A stretch of DNA of 64,000 nucleotides from Istiophorus platypterus (taxonomy: Eukaryota; Chordata; Actinopteri; Istiophoriformes; Istiophoridae), in contig CM029122.1 in NCBI GenBank assembly GCA_016859345.1, forward strand, positions 11,983,575 through 12,047,574. The letters run 5' to 3'. The notes under the pieces are model-generated. The model had not been told where the DNA came from, did no database searches, and saw nothing but the letters and a program-made list of their open reading frames with translations. Every line of letters begins with the position of its first letter. Within the stretch, counting starts at the first letter, position 1. Positions 50,866-63,097 of this stretch are shown here, in pieces. A program made the translations under genes and the position numbers.

Positions 50866-53800
50866 ATGGGATTTTGCAAGATTGCAGGAGTTGGGCCGTG
50901 CATGGTGTTTGCTTTATTTTTATGCACCGTTGGGTGTACTACTACTAGGTATTTCACTTATGAGGAGGATGCACCCGGGACAGAAATAGGCAATCTGTCC
51001 CAAGACTTGAAGATTGACCCGGCCGACGACCCCGACACCTCGTTCCGCTTCATGCAAGAGAGCAACTCCTCGGTGATTCACATGAGGGAGGTGGACGGAC
51101 TCCTGAGCGTCGCAGAAATAATAGACCGAGAGCAGCTCTGCCCCAGGTCCCCGCGTTGCTTCGTCGCCTTCGACATCGTGGCCTTCTCCAGAGAAAAGTT
51201 CCAGCTCATCCACGTTGAGATCGAGGTGAGGGACATCAACGACCACTCCCCCCGCTTCCCGCGCAACGAGACCCGCCTGGAGATACCGGAGAACGTCCCT
51301 CTGGGCTCGAGATTCCCTCTCCAGGTCGCCCTGGATCAGGACGTGGGCGAGAACTACATCCAGAGCTACAACATATCTCCCTCCAGTCATTTTGCCGTCG
51401 AGGTGCGCGACGGGGAGGACGGGGCGAAGTCTGCCGAGCTGGTGCTGGTGAGGGAACTCGACAGGGAGGTGGAGGACTCCTACACCTTGGAGGTCATCGC
51501 GTCGGACGGAGGAGAGCCCGCGAAGTCGGGCTCCATGACCGTGCGCGTCAAGGTTCAGGACTTCAACGACAACAGCCCGACCTTCGAGCACAGCACCCTG
51601 AAGGTGGAGCTGAACGAGGACTCCCCGGTGGGCCACCGGGTGGTCAGGGTGCACGCTTTCGACCCGGACGACGGGGTCAACGGCGAGGTGACCTACGCGC
51701 TCGCCGAGGGGCTGTCGCCGGAGGCCGGGCGCCTCTTCCACGTCGACCCCCACACCGGCGACGTGACCCTGAGGGCGCCGGTGGATTTCGAGAGGCGCGG
51801 CTCGTACGAGCTGAGCATCAGAGCCTCCGACCTGGGCGCCAACTCCGTCCCCTCCAGCTGCAGGGTCGTGGTGGACGTGGTGGACGTGAACGACAACGCG
51901 CCGGAGATCGGCATCAGGCCGATGACCTCCAGCAGCGACGGGGTCGCCTACATCACGGAGGCGGCGGCCGCCGAGAGCTTCGTGGCGCTGATCAGCACCT
52001 CGGACAGAGACTCGGGCTCCAACGGGTACGTGCGCGTCGGCCTGCTCGGCCACGAGCATTTCGCCCTCCAGCAGGCCTACGGAGACACCTTCATGATCGT
52101 GACGAGCGCTGCCCTGGACAGAGAGAAGATCCCCGAGTACAACCTGACTGTGGTCGCAGAAGACCTCGGGAGCCCGCCTTTTAAAACGGTCAGACATTAC
52201 ACCATCCGTGTGACGGACGAGAACGACAACCCCCCTCTCTTCAGTAAGTCGCTTTATGAAGTTTCAGTCCTGGAGAACAATGTTCCGGGTTCATATGTAA
52301 CCACCGTTGTGGCCCGAGATCCAGATGTGGGAAAGAACGCCAAGGTCTCTTACAAGCTCATAGATTCGGAGGTGATGGGAGGGTCCCTGTTGTCCACCTA
52401 TGTTTCTGTGGATACTCTCTCGGGGTCCCTGTTCACGCTGAGGTCTTTCGATCGTGAGACACTTGAGCAGATTGAGCTGGTGATCCAGGCAGAAGACCGA
52501 GGTTCCCCCCCTCTCTCGAGCACGTCGACGATCAGAATCAGAGTGGTGGACCAGAACGACAACTGTCCCTACTTCACCTTCCCCGTCCTCCTGAATGACT
52601 CCGCCGACATCCCTCTGCCCTTTAATGCACCTGCTGGCTACCTTGCCCTTCGCGTATCCGCTGAGGATGAGGACGAGGGAACGAATGGCGAGCTCTCCTA
52701 CCAAATTGTACAAGGTGACCCGAAGCTTTTCACAGTGAACAAGGACACAGGGGAGATTGCCCTAAAACAATGGCTGACAGCCGAAATTGGAGAAGTGCTG
52801 GAAATCAAAATCACCGTGAGTGACAACGGCAGGTCCCCACTCTCTAGCAGCGCCACTATTAGGTTTCTCGTCTCAGACACAGAGCCCTCAGAGGACCAAG
52901 TTGTCATTGTGTTGCGGTCAAGTGACGAAGAGGGCTCCATCTTGGATGGCTCGCTAATTATCATTGTTATGCTCAGCGGGGGTTGTGCGCTGTTGCTGAT
53001 TGCAATAGTGGTTGTTGTTGTCACGTGCAAACTCAGCCGCGGGGGGAGAAGCCGTGGCACCAAGAGAGAAGTGTGTCACGGCCTGTTTGAGGGCAGGCCC
53101 GTGCCTATGCTCTGCTCCGCAGAGCCAAACATATACACAGGTCAACGAAGCTTCTTCCACGAGAGGACCTCCTCATCTCTGGATGATTCGTGCCTGTATG
53201 AGGAGAGGAGTGGGGACTCAGAGACAAAGGTGAGTCAACCAGCAGACTATTCTTTCATCTTTTATTTTCATATGCATATGATGTACCCAAGTGCCGCCTT
53301 GATCTTTGTGCCAGAAATGGAAACTAAGCTCTCCGCTGTCATTTTGTTCGTTCTGTTAGATGTTCCTGCCCTCCAAGCATTTCCAGCCGACGACTGTGTG
53401 GCAAGGTGACAAATACTGCTTGCAAGTGAGGTAAGACAACTAAATGCAATTTCTTTTCTCAGATAGGATATGTTTTATTCACAGTCAAATCTCTCTTAAC
53501 AGAGAGGATACTTAACATGCACTAGGCATACATTTTGCTGCTCGTGGCGTTCTTGTGGAATGAGGTTAGATGGGTAGCAACCAGTCAGACAGGCCTTGTA
53601 CGTTCAAAAAAACAAAAACAAAACAGACATCAATAATAAAGCTAATGTAGTGCAGTGGTGGCTCATACTGTATCTGTTTATTGTATTTGCAGTGGCATGG
53701 GCAACACTGACCAGCTGAGCGTGAAGGACAGTGGCAAAGGGGACAGTGACTTCAATGACAGCGACTCTGATATCAGTGGCGATGGGGGCAAGAAGAGCCT

Positions 53801-54349
53801 CAGTACCTTCCAACCAAGGCTAAAAAGTGAGTTTTTCCACCCTGAGATTTGAAGTTTTGACAACTCACACTACTGAATAAAACATAAATATTTGCCAGAA
53901 TGACATAAATGATAAATGGCGGTAATGTAATATCTGCATCAACAATTTCTCATACTTATTTTTATCTTATTTCCTTTTTTTTTTTCTCTTTAATCTCAGT
54001 TTCATCCAGCGCTGCTAACAGTTTATCCGGGGACTGTCAAGGCACCTACTGTGCAATACCATCACAGAGCTTCAGAACACCCAGAGACAACGCTTACACG
54101 ATAAGCTTCTCCCCAGTGCCGGTCTTCAACAACCCTCATGGCTATCCCCACTCTTGGAAGGACTCTGGTTACAGCACAAATCAGCCAAAATCGAGGAGCG
54201 GCATGCAGACCTTCTCCAGGACTGGGACCCTCCCTTCCTACTTTCCTCAGCAACAGCAGGACACTGGTGTTGGAGGAGCTGAGATTCACAAGCAGAGTCC
54301 GAATATTGTAACTGTTGCTACAGCATTAGAGGTTGCAACTATCTTTTAA
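50866..54349 (+). CDS. Second pcdh8-type delta-2 protocadherin (pcdh8-like)
   Basis: Four exons in phase: 50866-53229, 53360-53430, 53693-53826, 54000-54349, giving 972 residues. The signal peptide is MGFCKIAGVGPCMVFALFLC. Cadherin repeats end in DINDHSPRFP, DFNDNSPTFE, DVNDNAPEIG, DENDNPPLFS and DQNDNCPYFT. The EC1 loop is CPRSPRC and the membrane helix is LIIIVMLSGGCALLLIAIVV. The tail has PTTVWQGDKYC (exon 2), SGKGDSDFNDSDSDISGD and LSTFQP (exon 3), and a final exon with GYPHSWKDSGYSTN and MQTFSRTG, ending VATIF. The ectodomain is clearly close to the pcdh8 at 24572-27934, but the C-terminal exon is unlike that of PCDH8. It is probably an ancient pcdh8 duplicate (frogs also have several pcdh8/papc genes). 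It is a plasma membrane adhesion receptor by family. The start is the first ATG after the predicted promoter that leads into a signal peptide in frame. Confidence 0.92.
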
Positions 54350-54535
54350 AAAAAAACAAACATGTAGATAAGCTGATTAAGATGTTTCATGAAGATGTAA
54401 ATATTTGTAAAACTGATTCTAATTATATTTCCTACATATGTCTATTTTGTCTATATTTTAAGCAGAGTATTATTATTCGTGTTACGGTATTTGACTACAA
54501 GTATGTTATAATGCGTAATGGTGTTTCTTTTTTAC

Positions 54536-54541
54536 AATAAA
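54536..54541 (+). terminator. Polyadenylation signal of the second protocadherin gene
   Basis: AATAAA in TTTACAATAAAAGTGTGAG, 187 bases after the stop codon. It is followed within 25 bases by GT-rich and T-rich sequence, as expected of a cleavage site. Confidence 0.65.
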
Positions 54542-54544
54542 AGT

Positions 54545-57500
54545 GTGAGAAAATGAGAAATGTAATTTATTCGACAATTTTCTCCAAAATGATGATTGAC
54601 TGATATACGAAACCAGACAATGAACGATTTTAATTGAGAAATATGACATTTTCAAAATGGAAATATTATTCCCTCGCCATTAAATCCCTGTCTCAATTTG
54701 TAAACATGTATGTCGAACTCTTCACCGAGTTTGAGTCGACATGATCAAGACTCCAGTCAGTGATGATCAGATGTAAAATCTCAAGCTGCACTGTTACCTG
54801 GGAGACTGGCTTTGAAGAGTCCTAGGTTGCTCCGTTGAGTTTCTTGCATGCAAATGAGAGAGTGGAGCTGGTGCTCAAGTGGAAAATAAAGTATGAACCA
54901 TTATTTCTACAAAATCGTGCTGGCTGTTGTCACACCTGCTTCAGGTCTTCTGCATATTTTGCATCACTGTACATAACATATTATGTCGCTTGACAAATGA
55001 CTGTCATTTGACTGTCTCATCTGTCTCGGCCCAGAAAAACTGGACAAAATATAAACAAGATGAAATACAATTTGCTCATGTAACCCTTCCTCTCGATATT
55101 CTGAAATTGGTTCGTAACGTTCTTGCCCAGCTGTACTGTCATGTTTGCGGAACTGGTCACTATTATTGAGTTTGATTCAACCATGAATATGTAGGACAAG
55201 AGCAAATTGTCCCTGGTCTCGAATGATTTATTGATGAGTCATGGACGAGTTTTAAAACCATAACCATCACTTACAAACCTTAGCCTGGATACTGTTTTTT
55301 CACCGTAGTTCCTCGTCTTTTGTATGTTGCTTTTGCAAACAATTTATACAGCATTTGCAGTATATTCAATCTTGACGCACATGTTTTCACTTACACCGCC
55401 CAAGACAGAGCAGCAACAGGATCGCATGAATGTAAATCCAGGACACACGGTTGCAAGAAACCAGAAAGTCTGCAACTAAATTATGCAAGATAAAATCAAT
55501 TAAATAAATTTCTCAATCAGGGGACAATGTCCACAGGGAAGTGCAGGGGTTTTCATCAACAACTTCAAATGTACAGGCCTGCTTTAATATTGCGTTTCAT
55601 CAACATTTTAGAATTTGCTCTCAAGTTGAGTAACTGAAAGGCTGAAAATATGCATTTTAAACAACACTCAATACCTGCGGATTTTTCATCTGTTCGCCAC
55701 AAGTTTGACACACTATTCCGTCCTCATTACTCTTAAGGTCACTGTAAACGAGTCTGTGATGTATTAAAGTAAATGAGACAAGAGTAAAGAGCTGTTACAA
55801 ATTACATTATAGTCATTCACGAATCAGTCTGGAAGAGAAAATAAATATGTTCCAAATCTGCTGCCAAGGAAGAGCTATCAGTTGAAGGTAATGGCAGCAT
55901 GAGCCATTATTTTTTTCCGTTTTCTGTTTGTCTGCAAGGAAAAGGGGGGGGGGGGCTAAGAGCTGTGCTGATTTCCATAAGCATAAATACCTGCTTTTGT
56001 GGTTTTTGATAGCTGTGATAAAAGAGGGAATAGAGTGGATTAGTTCCCTTTTACATAACTATAAAGCACTAAACAGGGTTCTAACACATTACCACAATAG
56101 GCCTCAGGATTAGAAGATGATGTTCAAAACTAATTCCATATTTATGCTGACCTGACCACTATTTTCATTTAATACTTCTACTGTTTCCAAAGTTATTAAC
56201 TTTAGGCATAGAGTCCACTGAGGATTCAAGGCCATGCAGCACAAAAGGCAAAGCAATAAGAAAGAAGGTCATATTTGTGCCCCCAGTGATGTGCACTGGA
56301 CTGACAGATAGCCGATTGTACACAGAGGGAAAATGCATTTATCAATCAATAAAATACAGTTCCCTTCATCATTGCTTCATATGCTCCTTGTAGGTCAAAC
56401 AGTTGTGCGATGACCTGACAATTTGTGCCACAAGGTATGTTCATTTGCACAGTTTGTGTGTCTGTTTGAAAGGCCATTGCCGAGAGACACTGTGCTCATT
56501 CATATCCAAATGGACTTCACATTAATGTCCTGCAGCAGCTCTCACAGCACATTTGAAATCTCCCCAGGTAATAGAAATGGAGTGTTTTAGAGCTGGTTTT
56601 CAGCTCATCAGTAGTCCACTGACAAATGAGTCAGAAATGCGCACATCATTTTCTAGCCTCTGCACCTGTTTGTGTCAGGTTTATTTCTGACAAATGGCTA
56701 ACTGTATGACTGTGATTATGTGTTTATGTCCTCTTAGCATCTAAACTTTGGGGCACAGTCCCCCATCGTCCGTGGCATATAAAGATGGAGATTCTCTGAA
56801 TCGATATCATTTGGGGCTTCGGGTCCATCCCCACAATGCAGGCTATTCTGCCACTCGCACCTCTTTTTCGTCCTTGTCTCAGCTGCAAAGTGTAGATATT
56901 GACTTTTGGATGCTTTGAATTGTGAGGCTGATGTGAAAAAAAAAAACAATTTTCCACTTGACAGTTGAGAAGGTAAATCTACAGTATGTTCACTTACCAT
57001 ATACTTTGTATCAAACCAATTTCATTCCCATATAGATGTTTAATACTTCAGTATAGTTATAACATGAGTCATGTGGAAGGGAAAAGTGAAAATTTCTACT
57101 AACGAGTGTGTTGTGGATAGAACTAATCCTCAGCCTGAGGCCTGGATTTGTATGTTAGTCTTCTGTCACCTCAACATATAGTATGCCTATATTTATGATA
57201 ATGAAAGAAAACCTGCAAACACAAGTTTAGAGTTTGGGCTCTGAGACTTTAATCAGTCATTCTAAAGGCCAGTACAGGTGTTGGTAGTAATTTAGAAGAA
57301 TAGTAAATTTTTTGGAAATATGCTTGTTTACCCGGTTAACTGTGTATTTCCCAAAATATGGAACCGTCATTTTAACCTAAAATTTATCGGTTATGTACAT
57401 GCTTTCTTGCCCCCTTGAATAATTTAAGAAATATTCAAATCTTCATATGTGAGTCTGGGCCGAGTGCATCTTTTTCTCTCAGCCAAATTATGTCATATGC

Positions 57501-60500
57501 TTTGTGCCTGAGATGTTACAAGGACGTTCAAGTGGGACTCTGGGCCCAGGGTTTGGACCATAACCATCATGCTGCCCACTGCATCAGACATATCAGAGTC
57601 TCAGTCTATGGTCAGAGGGTGCTGTCCTCAGTTACACTGCAGCTCCTCCTCAACTAGCTACTTTAAACTTCGTTTTTACATAATTGGAATTGTTCTATCA
57701 ACTCTGAACCACATAGTTTGGTGGAGAGACAGGTGTCGCTGTCAACTTCTCAAATCTACAGTGGATAAGTGGTAGCAAAGCAACTGACTGTAACTCTTAT
57801 GCATTTGGTTTAAGGTTATCAACTGCAGCAACTGCTAATATCACAGTACAGTTCTGATATTAACTATTCTTAGAGGTGCAAAGTGCTGCTAAACTTAGAG
57901 GTGAGTTGTGTAAAAATGAACATGTTGTAGATATGTCTGTCCACCTAATGATAATGTTTCTGTTTCTTCCTGGTGATAAGCAATAGTAGCCCTGTGAACC
58001 TACAAGCATACTGATGCAATTTAGATAAAGATAACACATGAGGTCCTGTGTAATATTCTTGCTAGAAATCTGTGCTTGTACAATGTTGATCTTAGTAATT
58101 TGATTCGATTGATGTATTTATGGTGGGATTTATGGTATTTATTGCCTTAATGTATCATGTTTTCTTTCACATTTCAGATGTTTCTGCTGTCAGATGCAGA
58201 TAATGACAAGGAGAGAGAACACTGAAGATACTAAAAAGAATGCAAAAGGTTCATATCAAAGGAAACGTTGTCAAACAATATGATGTAGAGGTCTCGTAGC
58301 CATTTCAGTATCAACATCAATTATTATTGTTTTTACATTGTTATTGTAGGTCCCTCCCTAAATTTGTAAATTTTCAAAACTGAAGAAAAGTGGCAGGCAT
58401 TCAGTAATGCTTTGGACACAAGGTAATTTAAAGGGTAGCTGGTTATGTTGATAGTTAAGGTGTGCGACACATGTAGCTACATGCTCCATTGAAATAATAA
58501 TTTATCACATATTTAGTTTTTCGGCAGAATATTCAGTAAACTGTGCAGCAGTCATACATTCATACAGCTGCAGTAAACTTGCATTGACCCTCACTGTTAT
58601 TTGAGCAAACATCATAAAGCTGATCCTGGACTGTATGTAGCCCATGGCAGCACTAAAGAACTTTACCAATGTGTGTCTGTTCAATTTTGGTTCTTATACC
58701 ACTAGGGGGAATCATAATGCAATGCAACATCAGAAACAGGCAGGCTACCCAAACATCATTTGCACATATGGGACACAGGTGTATATACATCAAAGCTGGC
58801 AAAGATGTGATCTTGATAATATTATTCAACAAACTAAAAACCATATTCATTTTATCTCTGGGACTGGTTCGTAAGAACAGCCATATCTTCTCGGCTAAAG
58901 CATGGACGTGTAATTCATGAGCTCCATTAAAAACCTCAGTTTTTAATGACGTGGCAGGAGTTCAGCAATAACATCAGGTAATATAGGTCTAATGTTTCAG
59001 TATTTTTACATTCTCACATTCCCGACGCATTACTTTCTTTGTATGGCTTGTGCGTTCAGTGACAGGTTCGCCGGACAGTACCAAGCCATTTAAACTTCTC
59101 AGTCAAGGGTGGTATCATCTGGATGGTTAAAGGTATGTCACATTCAGCTCCGGCAAGCAAACAAAACGTGAGTACACTCTGGTGGGCTCAGGCAATCAGA
59201 CCAACGAGTGCTCATTTTCAGCTGAAGCACATCTATGAGTAATACAGTGCCATAAATCCCATACTCTGCTCTTTCATCTTTATCACATAACACAGAACCA
59301 AAAGCCAGACCCATACAGTGTATAGAGAAAGACATTAATATTCTATTTTTTTTCCCTTTTGCTGTAAATCATATTCATCACTCCATAAAAAACACTTGGG
59401 ATAACTAATTCACATTCCTTTTGAGCATATGTACAATACTGTACAACAAAAGCTCAGATCCTGATTGGACTAGTACAAGATGAGCTGTTATTGTGCATCT
59501 TTAGAAATAACAAATATCATTGCACGCATGACTGAACAGAGCATTCAGAATGATACCTCAGTGACAGAGGAGGCAACAAGAAAAAATAATAACAATACAC
59601 AATTATAACAATAACCATAAATGATATCCCTCTAAGCCTCTTTGTAAATTGGCCCCATCTATATAAACCAGATCAAAAACAGAATGCTTCATCTCATCAG
59701 GGTGACAACCATAGGAATATTAATTTAGTTTATCACCAACTAAATGCACACACAGAGTCTACTCTTCTTTTCCGCCTCAGTAACAGACTGGTTGACCTCT
59801 GTTTTAAACAGTAATGCCACCGCCTGTGAGTTGTCTATCTGCAGAGTGTGTCGGCTCACACGTAGAGCTTTGGTCCTGAGCTGACGATGATAAATCTGTG
59901 CCAGTTGTTCACCAGTTGATTGTGGTTTACTGCTGAGCAGAGAGAGTGTCTCATTGTGTCAGTGTGGGCCGTCATGGAGACAGCTGCCAAAGGAAACAGA
60001 GCCTTTATGCGGTTCTCTGCTATATGGAAGAGAAAATTAAGAGGGGGGGGGGGGGGAGAAAGAGAGCCCTGAATAATATGTTGCATCAATCAGTCTAAAT
60101 GACTTGCTTATGTAATTAGCTAACAATGTTTTGTTTCTCCGGTTCCCTGAAGTTATTAGCGGTTCACAGTTAACCTTGAAGTAATTGGAAAGGCTTGGTT
60201 GACGTTCCCCTATCTGTACGGAACTGACAGTTTATTTTTCTTCTGTGGATGGCTTCCCTCCTCTTTCATGTTGCTACAGTATTTATGAATTAGTTTCCTG
60301 TCACTTTACAGTACAGCCAAATACTAATTGGTGGTGAGATATATGGGTTATTCACATCCCACTAGGTGGCATGCCGTTTTCCTTCCTTCCCGACATTAAC
60401 ATGACTGAGAATTGTCGAAACTAATAACATGGTGTTGCTTGGGTAATGCTGTTGCACAAATTACACCTTCCTTGAAAATAGCATAATCTCTAACAGAAAT

Positions 60501-62542
60501 TTAAACACTGGAGCTCTGTAGCCACTGCTTCTCCAACTACTCCCTGACATTTTAATTTGATGCTTCATCTGCAATTAGACATGCACTGCATGGCCACTGG
60601 CTTATTTTTATTTACTAAGAATCAGACATTCACTTTGGACTTTTCTGAATTTAAAAAAGAGAGCCTGAGCCACACTTGGTGCAGAGGTTTTACTCTCAGT
60701 TCTTTTTAAGTATTCAGTGTTTTTACTGAAAAATGAATTTAGCTGTCATGGTTGTGACGACTATGGTATTGGTGGCACGCTGTAGGACACAATCACTCCT
60801 AGACTAGCGGTCTTGTTGTCAGTGGAAAGGCTGAATGTGTTGTCAGAGTAAAAATGATGAGTCCCATATGTTAGGAAAAACTCTCTCCTTTTTACTCCAG
60901 GGTTTGAATTTCTGCAAAGAAAAACCTCTAAGACAAAAAAAAAAAAAAAAAAAGAGGTTCTGTTGGGGGAACATCTTGGAATGTTTGCGTAGCCGATGCT
61001 TTGCTCAGTTTTGTTCCATTTCAATTTCATGCAGAAAAACGTTATGTCCTTTTTAATTTTCTGATAGTCCCTTTCCTCTGTCGGCCATTTTTTCTGGATT
61101 GATATCTGCCCGGGAAGTTAATTTAAATGACTTTTTGAGGATGGTGATTGATCCATTGCATACTAAATAACTTTCCCGGCCTCAGATAAAGTGCCACTGC
61201 AGAAAGAATAAGGAAATTTCATGAGCTCTACCAAATCACACCACTATTGTAACCATCTATTATCACCGTTTCCATCTGATTATGTAGGCGCCGTTCGTTC
61301 ACTGGCTCTCACCTTACAGTAATCCAACAAAGATAACAGGAATTTAGTCATTGTCAACATAACAAATCTTATGATGCATTTATTTTGGCCTTTTTTTAAC
61401 TCAACTTGATAAATACTTTGAAAATTTAAGTCATTTTTCAAGGACTGTAGAATTATGTCTAATATTTGAAGCATATAAAAACAAAAAGTGCTTTGTCTTC
61501 TTTGGGATTGTCGAGGCTTGCTCAGGCCAAGACGGGTTTTCTTTTGTTTACCCCACAAGAGCACAGCCTGGGTCATATTAGACATGTTTACTCCTCCCTG
61601 TCAAAGGATAAGTTGTAAATTTTACCTCACAGGAAATGAAAGATATAGTGGCATGCTGAGTACAGAAACCAAAGTAATGTCACCTTGAGTGAGCATTTCT
61701 CTTGTCTGGACTGGCAGGTGATATCAGAGGATAAACTCCATTTTGACCTTGTGCTCACTCATCACAACAAAAACATGAGAGAAGCACAGCGCACGAAAAA
61801 ACAAAAACAAAACAAAGAAACCCCCAACTGTCACATTTCAAATGTTATTGCTTCAGTCAGCTGATATCAACCAGCACACTGCAGATAACTACACTTCATT
61901 CTGTTTGGAGGAATGGATGGCTAGGTTTGATGTTAACGCTGTTATTAAAAATGCAAAAAAACAACTAAACATATCTTCATTAACATTCAGGGCTATGGAG
62001 ATGTGATTGATTCCATCATCAACCAAGTTATGTTCGTGGCTAGCACAGGAACATCAAACGCCATGACCTCTATTATTTCCCCTTTGAAATTGCATTCACT
62101 TTATTCGCCTCTTCGGCTCCCCAATACCCTGAATCATTTCTCCTGGGAGGTTTTTTTTTTTTATTTTTTTTAACCTGCTGCTTTGCTGCCAGTCCTAAGA
62201 GCAGTGTAACCAGCAATTCCCTCACACTGTATGTGGGACACTTGAGCTAAGAGTGAGATGAGGCATCCGGCACAACCTTTTTGTGACTGTGCACTAGATT
62301 CAGCTGAGTGAAATTTAGACAGAGGCCCCAAAAATAAAGCAGCATGCATTTTATATTTATCTTGATAATATATGGATCTTTTGTGGCACAAATCAAACTC
62401 GTTCTTCGATACTGACTTCAGCGTATGAGGAGACAGATAAAAATAGATTTAAACATTTATATGTCTTTGTTATGTTTATTCTGAACTTGTGCACTCCCAA
62501 AGTCCCACTAAATAAAAAAATGCTTTATGCATAAAATTACTG
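54545..62542. other. Gene-poor interval after the second protocadherin
   Basis: No exon series was recognised on either strand. Simple-sequence features include G homopolymers (55946-55955, 60043-60056) and an A run (60936-60954). All open frames are short and lack domain or splice support. The interval may hold distant regulatory DNA, but nothing in the single sequence proves it. Confidence 0.45.
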
Positions 62543-63097
62543 TTAAAGGAACAGTTCAACTTTTTAGGAGATGCCCTGGATTTTCTATTTGAGAGTTAGA
62601 TAGTTAGGATTGATACCACTCATGTTTGTGCCTTAAGTGTGGAGCTGAAACCAGGAGGACACTAAGTCAGCTTAGTATAAAGATCAATAATAATTTCAAT
62701 TTATCTTGTTGTCTAATCTCTACACAAACACAAATGTAGAAATGTAAATTTCTGAAATTATGTGCTGTAACTTTTCCTGGGCTACCGTGTCTTCGCAGTT
62801 AGGTTGCCAGGCAACCAGACAAGATGCTGCATGGAATACTGGGCAAATGAATAAAGAAAGAGTTGCCACTATGTCACTGCCTCTGAAATCCCCATTTGTT
62901 TGTAATTTTTACAACGCTGTTTGCGTAGAGATTGAACAAACAAGATATGCGGTGTTATTTTGTGAGGTTTAAAGGGTCACTAAACAAAGTCTTTACCCTC
63001 GGCTTATCGCTGATTTGTGATGCATGGGCTGAGTGGTACCAATCTTTTCCTCTACCTCAAATAAAGGAAGCACATAAATGTCAAACTATTCCTTTAA
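62543..63097 (+). mobile_element. MITE-like non-autonomous element with terminal inverted repeats
   Basis: The left end TTAAAGGAACAGTTCAAC and the reverse complement of the right end TTAAAGGAATAGTTTGA form terminal inverted repeats 555 bases apart. Inside are GAGAGTTAGATAG, GATACCACTCATGTTTGTG and GTCAGCTTAGTATAAAGATC, which are the reverse-direction counterparts of sequence at 34090-34200. No transposase is present. Confidence 0.75.

Noticed and set aside
50920..52197. 425-codon minus-strand open frame opposite the second protocadherin
   Set aside because: It is a shadow of the GC-rich cadherin repeats on the plus strand. Its composition is Val/His/Asp/Arg-rich and periodic with the repeats, and it has no domain of its own.
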